DNA of 64,000 nucleotides from Methylotenera_A sp049687015. Lineage in GTDB: Bacteria; Pseudomonadota; Gammaproteobacteria; Burkholderiales; Methylophilaceae. A program made the translations under genes and the position numbers. The stretch is taken from positions 12,194 to 76,193 of the forward strand of contig JBAVIP010000004.1 of NCBI GenBank assembly GCA_049687015.1, written 5' to 3'. This document shows, one piece after another, positions 51,580 through 59,701 of this stretch. Below the pieces are notes generated by a model. The model saw only the letters and a program-made list of their open reading frames with translations, was not told the DNA's origin and did not search any database. Positions within the stretch are counted from its first letter, which is position 1. Each line of letters opens with the position of its first letter.

Positions 51580-52857
51580 ATGAATATAATTCAATGGATG
51601 TTTTTTTGTGCTGTTTTTTTAGTCACATCAATCGCAAATGCTGCTTTAGAAATCGAAATTAGTGGAGGCGGTGCTCAACAAATCCCTATTGCAGTGGTGC
51701 CTTTTGGCGGAGCTGCCAATACCAAAGAAAGTATTAACGAGATTATTGCAGCGGATCTGCATCGGAGCGGTTTGTTTCGTGTGCTGGAAACGCGCGGCAT
51801 GGCGAACTTGCCAACTTCGCCTGCCCAAATTAAATATGCCGAATGGACGGCATTGCAAGCGCAGGCGGTTACTGTAGGCAATGTTGAGAGCGTTGCCGGA
51901 GGTCGTTTTAAAGTGTCGTTTTATTTGATGGATGCGCTTAAACAAACACAGCTGGCCGGAATGGATTATCAGATTGCCCCTAGCCAAATGCGCTCTACCG
52001 CGCATAAAATTGCCGATATTATTTATCAGAAATTAACAGGGCAAGCCGGCATGTTTGCCAGCCGTATTGCCTACATCACAAAGACAGGCAAACGTTATGT
52101 CTTGCAGGTAGCGGATGCTGATGGCTACAACCCACAAACCGTTGTTTCTTCTAACGAGCCTTTGATTTCACCCGCCTGGTCGCCCGATGGCTCTAAGTTG
52201 GCCTATGTTTCGTTCGAAAAGAAAAAACCGATTATTTTTGTGCAATCACTTACTAGTGGTAGCCGTGAGGTACTAGCTAACTATAAAGGTAATAACAGCG
52301 CACCTGCATGGTCGCCCGATGGCAGCAAGCTGGCGATTGTGCTGACATATGGCGCTAACTCTCAGATTTATACCATCGGTGCAAGCGGTAGCGGTTTAAA
52401 ACAAATCACCAAAAGCAATGCGATTGATACTGAGCCAGCGTTCTCGCCGGATGGCAATTGGATTTATTTCAGCTCCGATCGTGGCGGCAAACCCCAAATT
52501 TACAAAGTGCCGGCTGATGGAGGCAATCCAAGCCGGGTGACGTTTGAAGGCAATTATAATGTTTCGCCACGTTTTTCGCCTGATGGCAAAGCTTTAGCGT
52601 ATATTCGTAATGATGGTGGAAAATTTAGAGTGGCCTTGCAAGATTTGGTAAGTGGTCAAGTGCAATTGCTAAGCGAAGGCTCGCAAGACGAATCGCCCAG
52701 CTTTGCGCCGAATGGCCGTGTGCTTTTATACGCAACCAAAGTACGTGGGCGCGGCACGTTGGCAGCAGTATCAAGTGATGGTAAAGTGCGCCAGCGCTTA
52801 AATGATTCGTCTGGCGGCGATGTGCGGGAGCCTGCTTGGGGGCCGCTTGCTAACTAA
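51580..52857 (+). CDS. tolB: Tol-Pal system protein TolB
   Basis: 425-residue periplasmic protein. Signal peptide (cleavage after SIANA), an N-terminal domain that binds TolA (about 25-165; IPIAVVPFGGAA, EIIAADLHRSGLFRVL) and a six-bladed beta propeller with WD40-like PD40 repeats (SPAWSPDGSKLAYVSF; APAWSPDGSKLAIVL; EPAFSPDGNWIYFSSD; SPRFSPDGKALAYIR) that binds Pal. The 127-base gap from tolA shows no terminator. Confidence 0.96.
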   Translation: MNIIQWMFFCAVFLVTSIANAALEIEISGGGAQQIPIAVVPFGGAANTKESINEIIAADLHRSGLFRVLETRGMANLPTSPAQIKYAEWTALQAQAVTVGNVESVAGGRFKVSFYLMDALKQTQLAGMDYQIAPSQMRSTAHKIADIIYQKLTGQAGMFASRIAYITKTGKRYVLQVADADGYNPQTVVSSNEPLISPAWSPDGSKLAYVSFEKKKPIIFVQSLTSGSREVLANYKGNNSAPAWSPDGSKLAIVLTYGANSQIYTIGASGSGLKQITKSNAIDTEPAFSPDGNWIYFSSDRGGKPQIYKVPADGGNPSRVTFEGNYNVSPRFSPDGKALAYIRNDGGKFRVALQDLVSGQVQLLSEGSQDESPSFAPNGRVLLYATKVRGRGTLAAVSSDGKVRQRLNDSSGGDVREPAWGPLAN

Positions 52858-52941
52858 GTAACCCGCTAGCTGATTAATATTTGTAACATTAGTAAAGTAG
52901 CATTAATAAACCAATTTTGGGATTAATTTAAGGAGAACACA

Positions 52942-53532
52942 ATGAAATATCAATTTGGGCAAAATCGTTCAAAACTAGCGGTAAATATTTTGATGGGCTT
53001 AGCAATTTCACTGTTGCTAGTGGCTTGTAAAAGTACACCGATGAAAGATAAGCCTGTAGCGGTTGAAGACAAAAGTCCGACATCGGCTACTAAACCAGCG
53101 GATACTGGAGCCGATACCGGCGCTGTGAAAGAAGTGGTGCTTGATAGCAACGCTAATAATGCGGGCAATAATCCGTTGAAAGATCCAAATAATATTCTTT
53201 CTAAGCGCAATATTTATTTTGATTTTGATAGCGATGCTGTAAAAGCAGAATACCGCCCCATAGTCGAAGCGCATGCCAAGTATCTATTAGCGCATGCTGA
53301 CGCAAAAATGGTGGTGCAAGGCAATACTGATGAGCGAGGTACGCGTGAGTACAATCTGTCACTTGGGCAGCGTCGTTCTGTTGCCGTGAAAAAGGCGCTT
53401 AATTTATTAGGCGTGCAAGATAAGCAAATAGAAACAGTAAGTTATGGCGAAGAAAAAGCAGCTGTGAATTGTGCAGATGAAGATTGCTACCAAAAAAACC
53501 GTCGTGCTGATATTGTTTATGAAGGTGATTAA
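52942..53532 (+). CDS. pal: Peptidoglycan-associated lipoprotein Pal
   Basis: 196-residue outer-membrane lipoprotein. The signal ends in lipobox LLVAC (Cys about 29). An Ala/Thr/Asp-rich linker is followed by an OmpA-like domain that binds diaminopimelate in peptidoglycan (NIYFDFDSDAVKAEYRPIVE; VQGNTDERGTREYNLSLGQR). Ribosome site AAGGAGA. Its stop is directly followed by cpoB. Confidence 0.96.
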   Translation: MKYQFGQNRSKLAVNILMGLAISLLLVACKSTPMKDKPVAVEDKSPTSATKPADTGADTGAVKEVVLDSNANNAGNNPLKDPNNILSKRNIYFDFDSDAVKAEYRPIVEAHAKYLLAHADAKMVVQGNTDERGTREYNLSLGQRRSVAVKKALNLLGVQDKQIETVSYGEEKAAVNCADEDCYQKNRRADIVYEGD

Positions 53533-53535
53533 TTG

Positions 53536-54354
53536 ATGGTGGCAATAAAAAAAATAGTGTTTGTTGGGCTGAGTCTTTTTGCGCTTACTTCTTTTACCTC
53601 GGCGCACGCCGCGATGTTTGATGACAAAGAAGCGCGTAAAAAGATTTTAGAAGTAGAAGCCAAACAACAATCTAATCATGATGCCAGCATGGCGGCGATT
53701 GCTAAAATTGAAAAGCGTTTGGCAGCTTTAGAGTCGGTGGTGCAAGGTCAAGGTTTGGCCGATATGGCAAACCAAATTGAGGCGTTAAAGCAAGAAGTAG
53801 CTAGTTTAAAGGGTGATTTAGAGGTGGCTGCACACGGCCTTGATACCACGCAACAACGTCAAAAAGATCTGTATACCGATACTGATACACGTTTGCGTAA
53901 ACTGGAAGGTGGCGCGCCTGTGGCCACAAATGGCGCACCAGCTAACGCCCCCGCACAGCCTGTAGCAGAGGAAAAAGACGTAAAAGCCTTTGCCGATGCC
54001 GATAGTCTAAGTAAATCGGCCAAACATAAAGAGGCGTTTGCAGCGTTTGATAGTTTTTTGAGAGATTACCCAACAAGCAAATTGGCGCCAGATGCACTCT
54101 ATGGCATGGGTTATTCGCAATTTGCGCTTAAAAGTTATAAATCATCCATCGCCACCCAACAGAAAGTCATCGATTTGCACCCGGCTAGCGCCAAAGTGCC
54201 AGATGCCATGTTTAACATGGCCAATAGCCAAATTCAGCTTGGGCAGGTTAGCAGCGCTAAAAAGACATTGCGTGATTTAGTTGCTAAATATCCTGATGCA
54301 GGGGTCACGCCTAGTGCGCAAAAGCGTTTAAAAGCACTAGAAGCTATCAGGTAG
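53536..54354 (+). CDS. cpoB: Cell division coordinator CpoB (YbgF)
   Basis: 272-residue periplasmic protein. A signal peptide (cleavage after SAHA) is followed by an N-terminal coiled coil (about 30-115) and C-terminal tetratricopeptide repeats (FADADSLSKSAKHKEAFAAF; ALYGMGYSQFALKSYKSSIA; MFNMANSQIQLGQVSSAKKT). In E. coli CpoB links Tol activity to PBP1B during septum synthesis. ATG 53536 is preferred over the adjacent TTG. Last gene of the tol-pal operon; a terminator follows 59 bases later. Confidence 0.93.
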   Translation: MVAIKKIVFVGLSLFALTSFTSAHAAMFDDKEARKKILEVEAKQQSNHDASMAAIAKIEKRLAALESVVQGQGLADMANQIEALKQEVASLKGDLEVAAHGLDTTQQRQKDLYTDTDTRLRKLEGGAPVATNGAPANAPAQPVAEEKDVKAFADADSLSKSAKHKEAFAAFDSFLRDYPTSKLAPDALYGMGYSQFALKSYKSSIATQQKVIDLHPASAKVPDAMFNMANSQIQLGQVSSAKKTLRDLVAKYPDAGVTPSAQKRLKALEAIR

Positions 54355-54413
54355 TTTGCAATTAAGTAGCAAGATAAAACTCTAATTTATCAGAACAATT
54401 CGCGGTAAAATAG

Positions 54414-54442
54414 CGCCAACTTAACAGTTGGCGTTTTCTTTT
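54414..54442 (+). terminator. Terminator after cpoB
   Basis: CGCCAACT-TAAC-AGTTGGCG stem with perfect 8-bp arms, then TTTTCTTTTT. It ends the tol-pal operon, yet the hairpin lies just 11 bases before queE, so a queE promoter probably overlaps it (TAAAAT at 54406-54411 is a candidate -10). Confidence 0.88.
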
Positions 54443-54452
54443 TAAGAAACAT

Positions 54453-55091
54453 ATGGCATTAAAAATCTACGAAATTTTCCACTCACTGCAAGGTGAAACA
54501 AGCCGCATCGGCTTGCCTACGGTATTTGTGCGCCTGACGGGCTGCCCGATGCGCTGCACGTACTGCGATACCGAATATGCATTCAGCGGTGGTAGCAATA
54601 TGGAAATTCCCGATATTTTGGCTAAAGTGGCCGAATTCGGCACCGAGTATGTCACTGTGACAGGTGGCGAGCCGCTTGCGCAAAAGGAATGCCATGCGCT
54701 GCTGAAAGCCTTATGTGATGCGGGTTACAGCGTATCTCTCGAAACAGGCGGTGCGATGGATATTGCGCCGGTGGATGCGCGGGTTTCTATCATTTTGGAT
54801 ATTAAAACACCTGCGTCGAATGAAGAAAAAAATAATCTCTGGGGCAATCTAAATCACATTAAACCAAAAGACGAGATCAAGTTTGTATTATGTAATCGTA
54901 CCGATTACGACTGGGCGAAGCAAAAACTGGCAGAACTTAAATTAACCGATAAATGCCCGGTAATATTTTCACCTAGCTATAGTGAACTAAAAGCGGATGA
55001 GTTAGCCGCTTGGGTACTGCAAGATCAACTGCCCGTACGTATGCAAGTGCAGCTTCACAAAATACTCTGGGGCGAAAAACAAGGCGTATGA
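54453..55091 (+). CDS. queE: 7-carboxy-7-deazaguanine synthase
   Basis: Radical SAM enzyme, 212 residues, that converts 6-carboxytetrahydropterin to 7-carboxy-7-deazaguanine on the way to queuosine. The cluster-binding motif is GCPMRCTYCDTEYAF (C-x3-C-x2-C). The substrate region starts with IFHSLQGETSRIGLPTVFVR, and YVTVTGGEPLAQ is the SAM-binding GGE motif. Its TGA stop overlaps the left arm of hairpin copy 3, which fills the gap to queC. Confidence 0.94.
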   Translation: MALKIYEIFHSLQGETSRIGLPTVFVRLTGCPMRCTYCDTEYAFSGGSNMEIPDILAKVAEFGTEYVTVTGGEPLAQKECHALLKALCDAGYSVSLETGGAMDIAPVDARVSIILDIKTPASNEEKNNLWGNLNHIKPKDEIKFVLCNRTDYDWAKQKLAELKLTDKCPVIFSPSYSELKADELAAWVLQDQLPVRMQVQLHKILWGEKQGV

Positions 55092-55200
55092 TTTTGTTGA
55101 AATTAAAATCTTACTTTGTCAGCTTCTTCTTGCCGTGCAATGTGCCATGTGCACTGTCTACGGCTTGCTTTCGCGAAATTTTTTTAATTTGAACAAAATC
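55090..55200. repeat. Hairpin element, copy 3 (between queE and queC)
   Basis: A 111-base element with 18-base outer arms that pair with one mismatch: GATTTTGTTGAAATTAAA (55090-55107) and TTTAATTTGAACAAAATC (55183-55200). Inner arms GCCGT / ACGGC and GTGCA / TGCAC. The core TTACTTTGTCAGCTTCTTCT followed by TGCCGTGCA and CACTGTCTACGGC aligns with copies 1 and 2. The left arm includes the last two bases of the queE stop; the right arm ends eight bases before the queC ATG. Confidence 0.75.
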
Positions 55201-55208
55201 TTTTTGAT

Positions 55209-55937
55209 ATGACTAAAAAAGCCGTTGTTTTACTTTCTGGCGGATTAGATTCAGCTACCTGTTTGGCTATAGCTAAATCTCAAGGGTTTGAGTGCTATTG
55301 CTTGAGTCTGGATTATCACCAGCGCCACATTGCTGAATTACAGGCTGCCAATAATATCGCGCAGAAACTAGGCGCGGCGGCACACAAAACTGCGCAGCTG
55401 GATTTGAGTTTATTTGGCGGCTCTGCACTCACAGATAACACCATAGATGTGCCAGAAAGCGGAGCTAATGATATTCCTGCCGGCATTCCTGTGACTTACG
55501 TGCCGGCGCGTAACACAATCATGCTTTCGTTGGCACTGGCGTGGGCTGAGGTGCTGGGCGCGCAAGATATTTTTATTGGCGTGAACGCGCTGGATTATTC
55601 GGGTTACCCTGATTGCCGTGGAGAGTACGTGGCGGCGTTTCAGCAAATGGCGAACTTGGCCACTAAAAGCGCGGTTGAAGGCCAAAAAATCACCGTACAT
55701 GCACCATTAATCGACATGACAAAGGCGCAGATCATTGCTCTGGGAACCAGTCTGGGCGTGCCCTACAGGGCAACAGTTTCATGCTATCAGGCGGATGCAC
55801 AAGGCCGCGCTTGTGGCAAATGCGATTCATGCCGTTTACGCCGCGAAGGCTTTGCAAAAGCGGGTATTAGCGACCCTACGCGCTATCAAGAAGCGTCTGT
55901 AGGTGCCGAAAAAGCAGATGTATTTACAGAGGAATAA
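55209..55937 (+). CDS. queC: 7-cyano-7-deazaguanine synthase
   Basis: ATP-dependent enzyme of 242 residues that converts 7-carboxy-7-deazaguanine to preQ0. The PP-loop is VLLSGGLDSATCLA and the zinc site is CGKCDSCRLRREGF, preceded by a Cys in VSCYQADAQGRAC. QueE and QueC perform consecutive steps. The space upstream is occupied by hairpin copy 3, leaving no obvious ribosome site or promoter of its own. Confidence 0.95.
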   Translation: MTKKAVVLLSGGLDSATCLAIAKSQGFECYCLSLDYHQRHIAELQAANNIAQKLGAAAHKTAQLDLSLFGGSALTDNTIDVPESGANDIPAGIPVTYVPARNTIMLSLALAWAEVLGAQDIFIGVNALDYSGYPDCRGEYVAAFQQMANLATKSAVEGQKITVHAPLIDMTKAQIIALGTSLGVPYRATVSCYQADAQGRACGKCDSCRLRREGFAKAGISDPTRYQEASVGAEKADVFTEE

Positions 55938-55982
55938 TGTTAAATTGGTGCATTCTCCTAATAAAGAAAACTAATAAGAACC

Positions 55983-56609
55983 ATGGCTGAAAATGGGGCA
56001 GAAATCGACAGTGTCTGGCGTATTAAGATGCTGGAGCAAGGCTTGGCTCAGCTAGGGCAGGCCTTACTTATCGTTTCAGGCCGCGGGGAGGTGTTATTTG
56101 CGTCTGAGACAGCAGAAGCATTACTTACATCGCAGTGCGGATTAAGCATCGTAAATCAAAAATTAGTTGCAGAATTGGAACCAGATAATTTCAGACTGCA
56201 AACAGCGATTCAAACAGCAATTGATGCACATCACTCTCATGAAAATTCTATAGGAATTTACGTTCATCGCAATCAGCACCCCAGGCCATATTACTTAGCG
56301 GTGAGCAGGTTGTCAAAACACGGCGAGGAAAGGCGTGACGGGCATAACGTGCTTATTTTGATTAAAGATTTAAGCCTAAATTTTGAGCGCTGGGCGGAAA
56401 GGCTCAAAGTGGAGTTTGATTTATCTCCCAGAGAAATTGAGTGTGTGGTATTGCTTACCGAGCGTAGAGATGTTCATGAGATTTCTGAAGTAATGGGGAT
56501 TTGTGCTGAAACTGTGCGGCAATATATTAAAAGTGTGTTTAAGAAAATGGATATACGGAAGCAGCATGAGTTGGTCAGCCTGGCTTTGGAATATCGTAGA
56601 AATAGATAA
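55983..56609 (+). CDS. LuxR-type helix-turn-helix regulator with PAS-like sensor region
   Basis: 208 residues. The N-terminal ~125 residues look like a PAS fold (LGQALLIVSGRGEVLFASET; PRPYYLAVSRL). The C-terminal 60 residues are a LuxR/GerE HTH (LSPREIECVVLLTERRDVHE; ISEVMGICAETVRQYIKSVF). The recognition helix and Glu of the family are present. No kinase or acyl-lactone synthase is adjacent; the target and signal are unknown. It lies between queC and the ribosomal operon, 45 bases after queC. Confidence 0.85.
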   Translation: MAENGAEIDSVWRIKMLEQGLAQLGQALLIVSGRGEVLFASETAEALLTSQCGLSIVNQKLVAELEPDNFRLQTAIQTAIDAHHSHENSIGIYVHRNQHPRPYYLAVSRLSKHGEERRDGHNVLILIKDLSLNFERWAERLKVEFDLSPREIECVVLLTERRDVHEISEVMGICAETVRQYIKSVFKKMDIRKQHELVSLALEYRRNR

Positions 56610-56637
56610 CTAAGTCATTCAATCACCAACAAAATTC

Positions 56638-56667
56638 TTGCCATTACCTTTGTAAATAACGTATAAT
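56638..56667 (+). promoter_or_regulatory. Sigma-70 promoter of the rpsP-rimM-trmD-rplS operon
   Basis: TTGCCA (56638-56643) and a consensus TATAAT (56662-56667) are separated by 18 bases, 44 bases before the rpsP start codon. This agrees with a strong constitutive ribosomal-protein promoter. Confidence 0.75.
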
Positions 56668-56710
56668 CCGCGCCTTTCTGCAGAAAATTAATTTTTAAGA
56701 GAACAAGATT

Positions 56711-57232
56711 ATGGTCGTTATTCGTTTATCTCGTGGTGGTTCTAAAAAGAATCCGTTTTATAACGTTGTAGTTGCTGATTCGCGCAATCGCCGTGATGGC
56801 CGCTTTATTGAGCGTGTTGGGTTTTATAATCCATCAGCCAAGGCTGGCGCTGAAGGTTTGCGTATTGATGAAGCACGTGTGAGCCATTGGGCAAATCATG
56901 GCGCGCAATTGTCTGATACGGTGACACGCTTGGTTAAAACGCATGCTAAAGGTCCAGAGGCGATGATCGCCGCTAAAGCCAAAGATGCAGCTAAAGCAGA
57001 TGCAGCAAAAGCTAAAGCCGCTGCCGCTGAAGCTGCAAAAGTAAAAGCCGCTGCCGACGCTGCAAAAGCTGAGGCCGATGCTAAAGCCGTTGCGGATGCT
57101 GAAAAAGCCGCAGAAGCAGCCAAAGCTGCTGAGGCAGAGGCTGCTGCTGCAGTAGTTGAAGAGACTCCAGCAGCTGTTGAAGCGCCTGTTGAAGTTGAAG
57201 CGCCAGTAGAAACTCCAGCAGCTGACGCTTAA
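56711..57232 (+). CDS. rpsP: 30S ribosomal protein S16 with long Ala/Lys-rich C-terminal extension
   Basis: The first ~80 residues are a normal S16 (MVVIRLSRGGSKKNPFYNVV; DSRNRRDGRFIERVGFYNP; WANHGAQLSDTVTRLVKTH). The protein then continues for another ~90 residues of low-complexity Ala/Lys/Asp/Glu sequence that ends in Val/Pro/Glu-rich repeats (VEAPVEVEAPVETPAADA). Family members are usually 80-95 residues. The extension would be a helical, solvent-exposed tail; its function is unknown. First gene of the conserved rpsP-rimM-trmD-rplS operon. Confidence 0.95.
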   Translation: MVVIRLSRGGSKKNPFYNVVVADSRNRRDGRFIERVGFYNPSAKAGAEGLRIDEARVSHWANHGAQLSDTVTRLVKTHAKGPEAMIAAKAKDAAKADAAKAKAAAAEAAKVKAAADAAKAEADAKAVADAEKAAEAAKAAEAEAAAAVVEETPAAVEAPVEVEAPVETPAADA

Positions 57233-57263
57233 ATTGCAGCACTGCTTAAGACAGTCTTAAGCG

Positions 57264-57788
57264 ATGGGTTTGGTATCAAGTGATTTGGTAATAATGGGGC
57301 GCATAGTCGCCCCATATGGCGTTTTTGGGTGGCTTAAAGTGTTGCCCGATACCGAAGTATTAGATAGCTTGCTGGATTATAAAACCTGGTGGATAGGCAA
57401 AGATGACAACTGGCGCGAGCTGGTTGTGGAATCTGCCAAAATTCATAACGATGTAATAGTGGTAAAGCTGCAAGGTGTAGACGACAGAGATGCTGCGTTT
57501 GCCTGCAAAGGCAAGCAGATAGCGGTTCCAAGAGCATTGTTACCAGAGCCTGAAGAAAATGAATATTACTGGTCTGATTTAATCGGGCTAGCGGTCAAAA
57601 ATCAGCAGAATGTTGATTTTGGTAAAATCACAGATGTGTTTGCCACTGGTGCGAATGATGTGATTGTCGTGAAAAGCGATAAAGAGCATGGCGAACGTGA
57701 ACGGCTAATTCCATTTACGCCCCAAGTGATTTTAGAAGTAGATTTAGCCGCAAAAACGATGCTGGTTGATTGGGATGCAGAGTTTTAA
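57264..57788 (+). CDS. rimM: Ribosome maturation factor RimM
   Basis: 174 residues. The N-terminal RimM domain (VIMGRIVAPYGVFGWLKVLP) is followed by a PRC-barrel (YYWSDLIGLAVKNQQNVDFG; RERLIPFTPQVILEVDLAAK). It binds S19 and aids 16S rRNA processing. Its TAA stop overlaps the trmD start (TAATG). Confidence 0.94.
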   Translation: MGLVSSDLVIMGRIVAPYGVFGWLKVLPDTEVLDSLLDYKTWWIGKDDNWRELVVESAKIHNDVIVVKLQGVDDRDAAFACKGKQIAVPRALLPEPEENEYYWSDLIGLAVKNQQNVDFGKITDVFATGANDVIVVKSDKEHGERERLIPFTPQVILEVDLAAKTMLVDWDAEF

Positions 57789-58573
57789 TGATGGATTTTC
57801 AGGTCATTAGCCTGTTTCCTGAAATGTTTGATGCTATTACCAAGCACGGCATTACGGCGCGGGCATTAGAGCGCAAGATTTTTAGTTTAAAAGTGATTAA
57901 TCCACGCGATTTTACGCAGGATAATCACAAAACGGTGGATGACAGACCCTACGGTGGTGGCCCGGGCATGGTGATGCTGGCCGAACCTTTGGCACAAGCC
58001 ATTCAACAGGCTAAACAAGGGCAAGTTGAAGCTGGAATTAAACCTCACGTGATTCATTTATCGCCGCGCGGTGTGCCGCTCAATCACCAAAAGGTGATGC
58101 GGCTAAGTCAGCAGCAAGGTTTAATTTTGCTGGCAAGCCGTTACGAAGGCGTGGATGAGCGCTTGTTAGACGCGCTGGTGGACGAGGAGATCTCCATTGG
58201 CGATTATGTGTTAAGTGGCGGTGAGTTGCCCGCCATGGCGTTAATAGATGCGATAGTTAGGCAGTTGCCTGGAACATTGGGTGATGCAGATTCTGCGATT
58301 GAAGATTCGTTTGTGAATGGATTGCTGGATTGCCCGCACTATACGCGACCAGAAGTGTATAAAGAACAAAGAGTGCCTGAAGTGTTGTTATCAGGTAATC
58401 ACGCAAAGATTAGAGAATGGCGGTTAAAACAATCGCTGTTGCTAACAAGGGCGAAACGCCCGGATTTATTGGCCGCAAGGCCGTTGACGAAACAGGAAGC
58501 TCGGCTGCTCAAAGAACTCGATGAAGAGTTAAAAGTGCAGGAACAAGCATCCTTACAATTAAAAGGAACGTAA
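57788..58573 (+). CDS. trmD: tRNA (guanine-N1)-methyltransferase
   Basis: SPOUT-class enzyme that makes m1G37 and prevents frameshifting. 261 residues from ATG 57788 (a second ATG at 57791). Seen: VISLFPEMFDAITKHGITAR, VDDRPYGGGPGMVMLAEPL, the SAM-binding knot LASRYEGVDERLLD and SIGDYVLSGGELPAM, and the C-terminal PEVYKEQRVPEVLLSGNH. Coupled to rimM and 10 bases before rplS. Confidence 0.96.
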   Translation: MMDFQVISLFPEMFDAITKHGITARALERKIFSLKVINPRDFTQDNHKTVDDRPYGGGPGMVMLAEPLAQAIQQAKQGQVEAGIKPHVIHLSPRGVPLNHQKVMRLSQQQGLILLASRYEGVDERLLDALVDEEISIGDYVLSGGELPAMALIDAIVRQLPGTLGDADSAIEDSFVNGLLDCPHYTRPEVYKEQRVPEVLLSGNHAKIREWRLKQSLLLTRAKRPDLLAARPLTKQEARLLKELDEELKVQEQASLQLKGT

Positions 58574-58583
58574 AGGATACAAC

Positions 58584-59039
58584 ATGGCAGATATTATTAA
58601 AATGTTAGAAACGGAAGAAATTGCCCGTTTAGGCAAAAAAATTCCAACATTCGCCCCAGGCGACACTGTAGTGGTAGGTGTAAACGTGGTGGAGGGTACC
58701 CGTAAACGTGTACAGGCTTACGAAGGCGTAGTCATTGCAATCCGTAATCGCGGCTTAAACTCATCATTCATCGTGCGTAAAATTTCATCTGGTGAGGGCG
58801 TTGAGCGTACATTTCAAACCTATTCACCATTAATTGCCAGTATTGAAGTAAAACGCCGTGGTGACGTACGCCGCGCCAAACTTTACTATTTGCGTGAGCG
58901 TTCAGGTAAATCTGCACGTATTAAAGAAAAATTATTCGCGCGCGAAAAAGAAGTGATGGCGCCGGAAGTGACTAATGACGTTGCGGTAGAAGCAGCAGTC
59001 GCCACTAAAAAAACCAAGCCAGAAGCCGCTAAAGACTAA
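58584..59039 (+). CDS. rplS: 50S ribosomal protein L19
   Basis: 151 residues. The core (about 1-115) is typical L19: PTFAPGDTVVVGVNVVEGTR, VVIAIRNRGLNSSFIVRKIS, RRGDVRRAKLYYLRERSGKS. A ~30-residue tail rich in Ala, Val, Lys and Glu follows, so two ribosomal proteins of this operon carry similar low-complexity tails. A strong terminator follows. Confidence 0.95.
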   Translation: MADIIKMLETEEIARLGKKIPTFAPGDTVVVGVNVVEGTRKRVQAYEGVVIAIRNRGLNSSFIVRKISSGEGVERTFQTYSPLIASIEVKRRGDVRRAKLYYLRERSGKSARIKEKLFAREKEVMAPEVTNDVAVEAAVATKKTKPEAAKD

Positions 59040-59057
59040 GACTTAAAGCAGCAGATT

Positions 59058-59095
59058 AAAGCCCCAAAAATTTAATTAAGTTTTGGGGCTTTTTT
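59058..59095 (+). terminator. Terminator of the rpsP operon
   Basis: Arms AAAGCCCCAAAA (from 59058) and TTTTGGGGCTTT (59081-59092) pair perfectly around an AT-rich loop and are followed by T. Confidence 0.92.
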
Positions 59096-59179
59096 CATGC
59101 CCTGCTTTTTATAAAGTCATCGTAGTTATATAGCCATTAGTTATTTGCATTGCTTTCAAAATTCTAGTTAAATTAGCGT

Positions 59180-59701
59180 ATGAAAACTAAGAATCAAAAG
59201 TCCGCTAGAAATAAGTTACCCCCTCACTTTGATGCTGTTATAGCTGCACCGTTTGGCGCAGTAGGTATTTCTGTGCGCGGCGTACAAGTTGCTATTGAGT
59301 TGCTGCCCGAAAAGCACGCTCAAAAACCGGCTGAACATAAAATTGCGGCGAAAGTCGCTAGCCAAATAGAAGCCTATTTTTCTAACGCCCGCAATGATTT
59401 TAACTTGCCGCTAATCTACAAAGGCACGCCGTTTCAACGCCGCGTTTGGCATGTTATTAGTGCCATTCCCTGTGGGCGAGTGCTCACTTACGGCGAGATT
59501 GCAGCGCAAATTGGCTCAGGCGCACGCGCGGTAGCTAATGCCTGTGGGGCGAACAATTTGCCTCTAGTCGTACCCTGCCACCGGGTGGTTGCTAAAAATG
59601 GTTTGGGCGGTTTTATGCAGGGCAATAAAGATGGCCCAAAAATTAAAAAATGGCTGCTCAAGCACGAAGGCGTTGTGTTTGAAAAAGGTAAGCGGGTGTG
59701 A
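59180..59701 (+). CDS. ogt: Methylated-DNA-[protein]-cysteine S-methyltransferase
   Basis: 173-residue suicide repair protein that removes methyl groups from O6-methylguanine. The active site is LPLVVPCHRVVAKNGLGGFM with the acceptor Cys. The DNA-binding HTH is YGEIAAQIGSGARAVANACG with the Arg finger. The N-terminal ~80 residues are the variable Ogt-type domain; no Ada regulatory domain. Overlaps xerD by four bases. Confidence 0.93.
   Translation: MKTKNQKSARNKLPPHFDAVIAAPFGAVGISVRGVQVAIELLPEKHAQKPAEHKIAAKVASQIEAYFSNARNDFNLPLIYKGTPFQRRVWHVISAIPCGRVLTYGEIAAQIGSGARAVANACGANNLPLVVPCHRVVAKNGLGGFMQGNKDGPKIKKWLLKHEGVVFEKGKRV

Noticed and set aside
55010..55192. Small plus-strand frame overlapping the queE end and the queE-queC gap
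   Set aside because: It is formed by queE in another frame and by the hairpin element; no ribosome site.
55092..55208. preQ1 riboswitch before queC
   Set aside because: The gap is explained by the hairpin element and lacks the short A-rich pseudoknot tail of preQ1 riboswitches.
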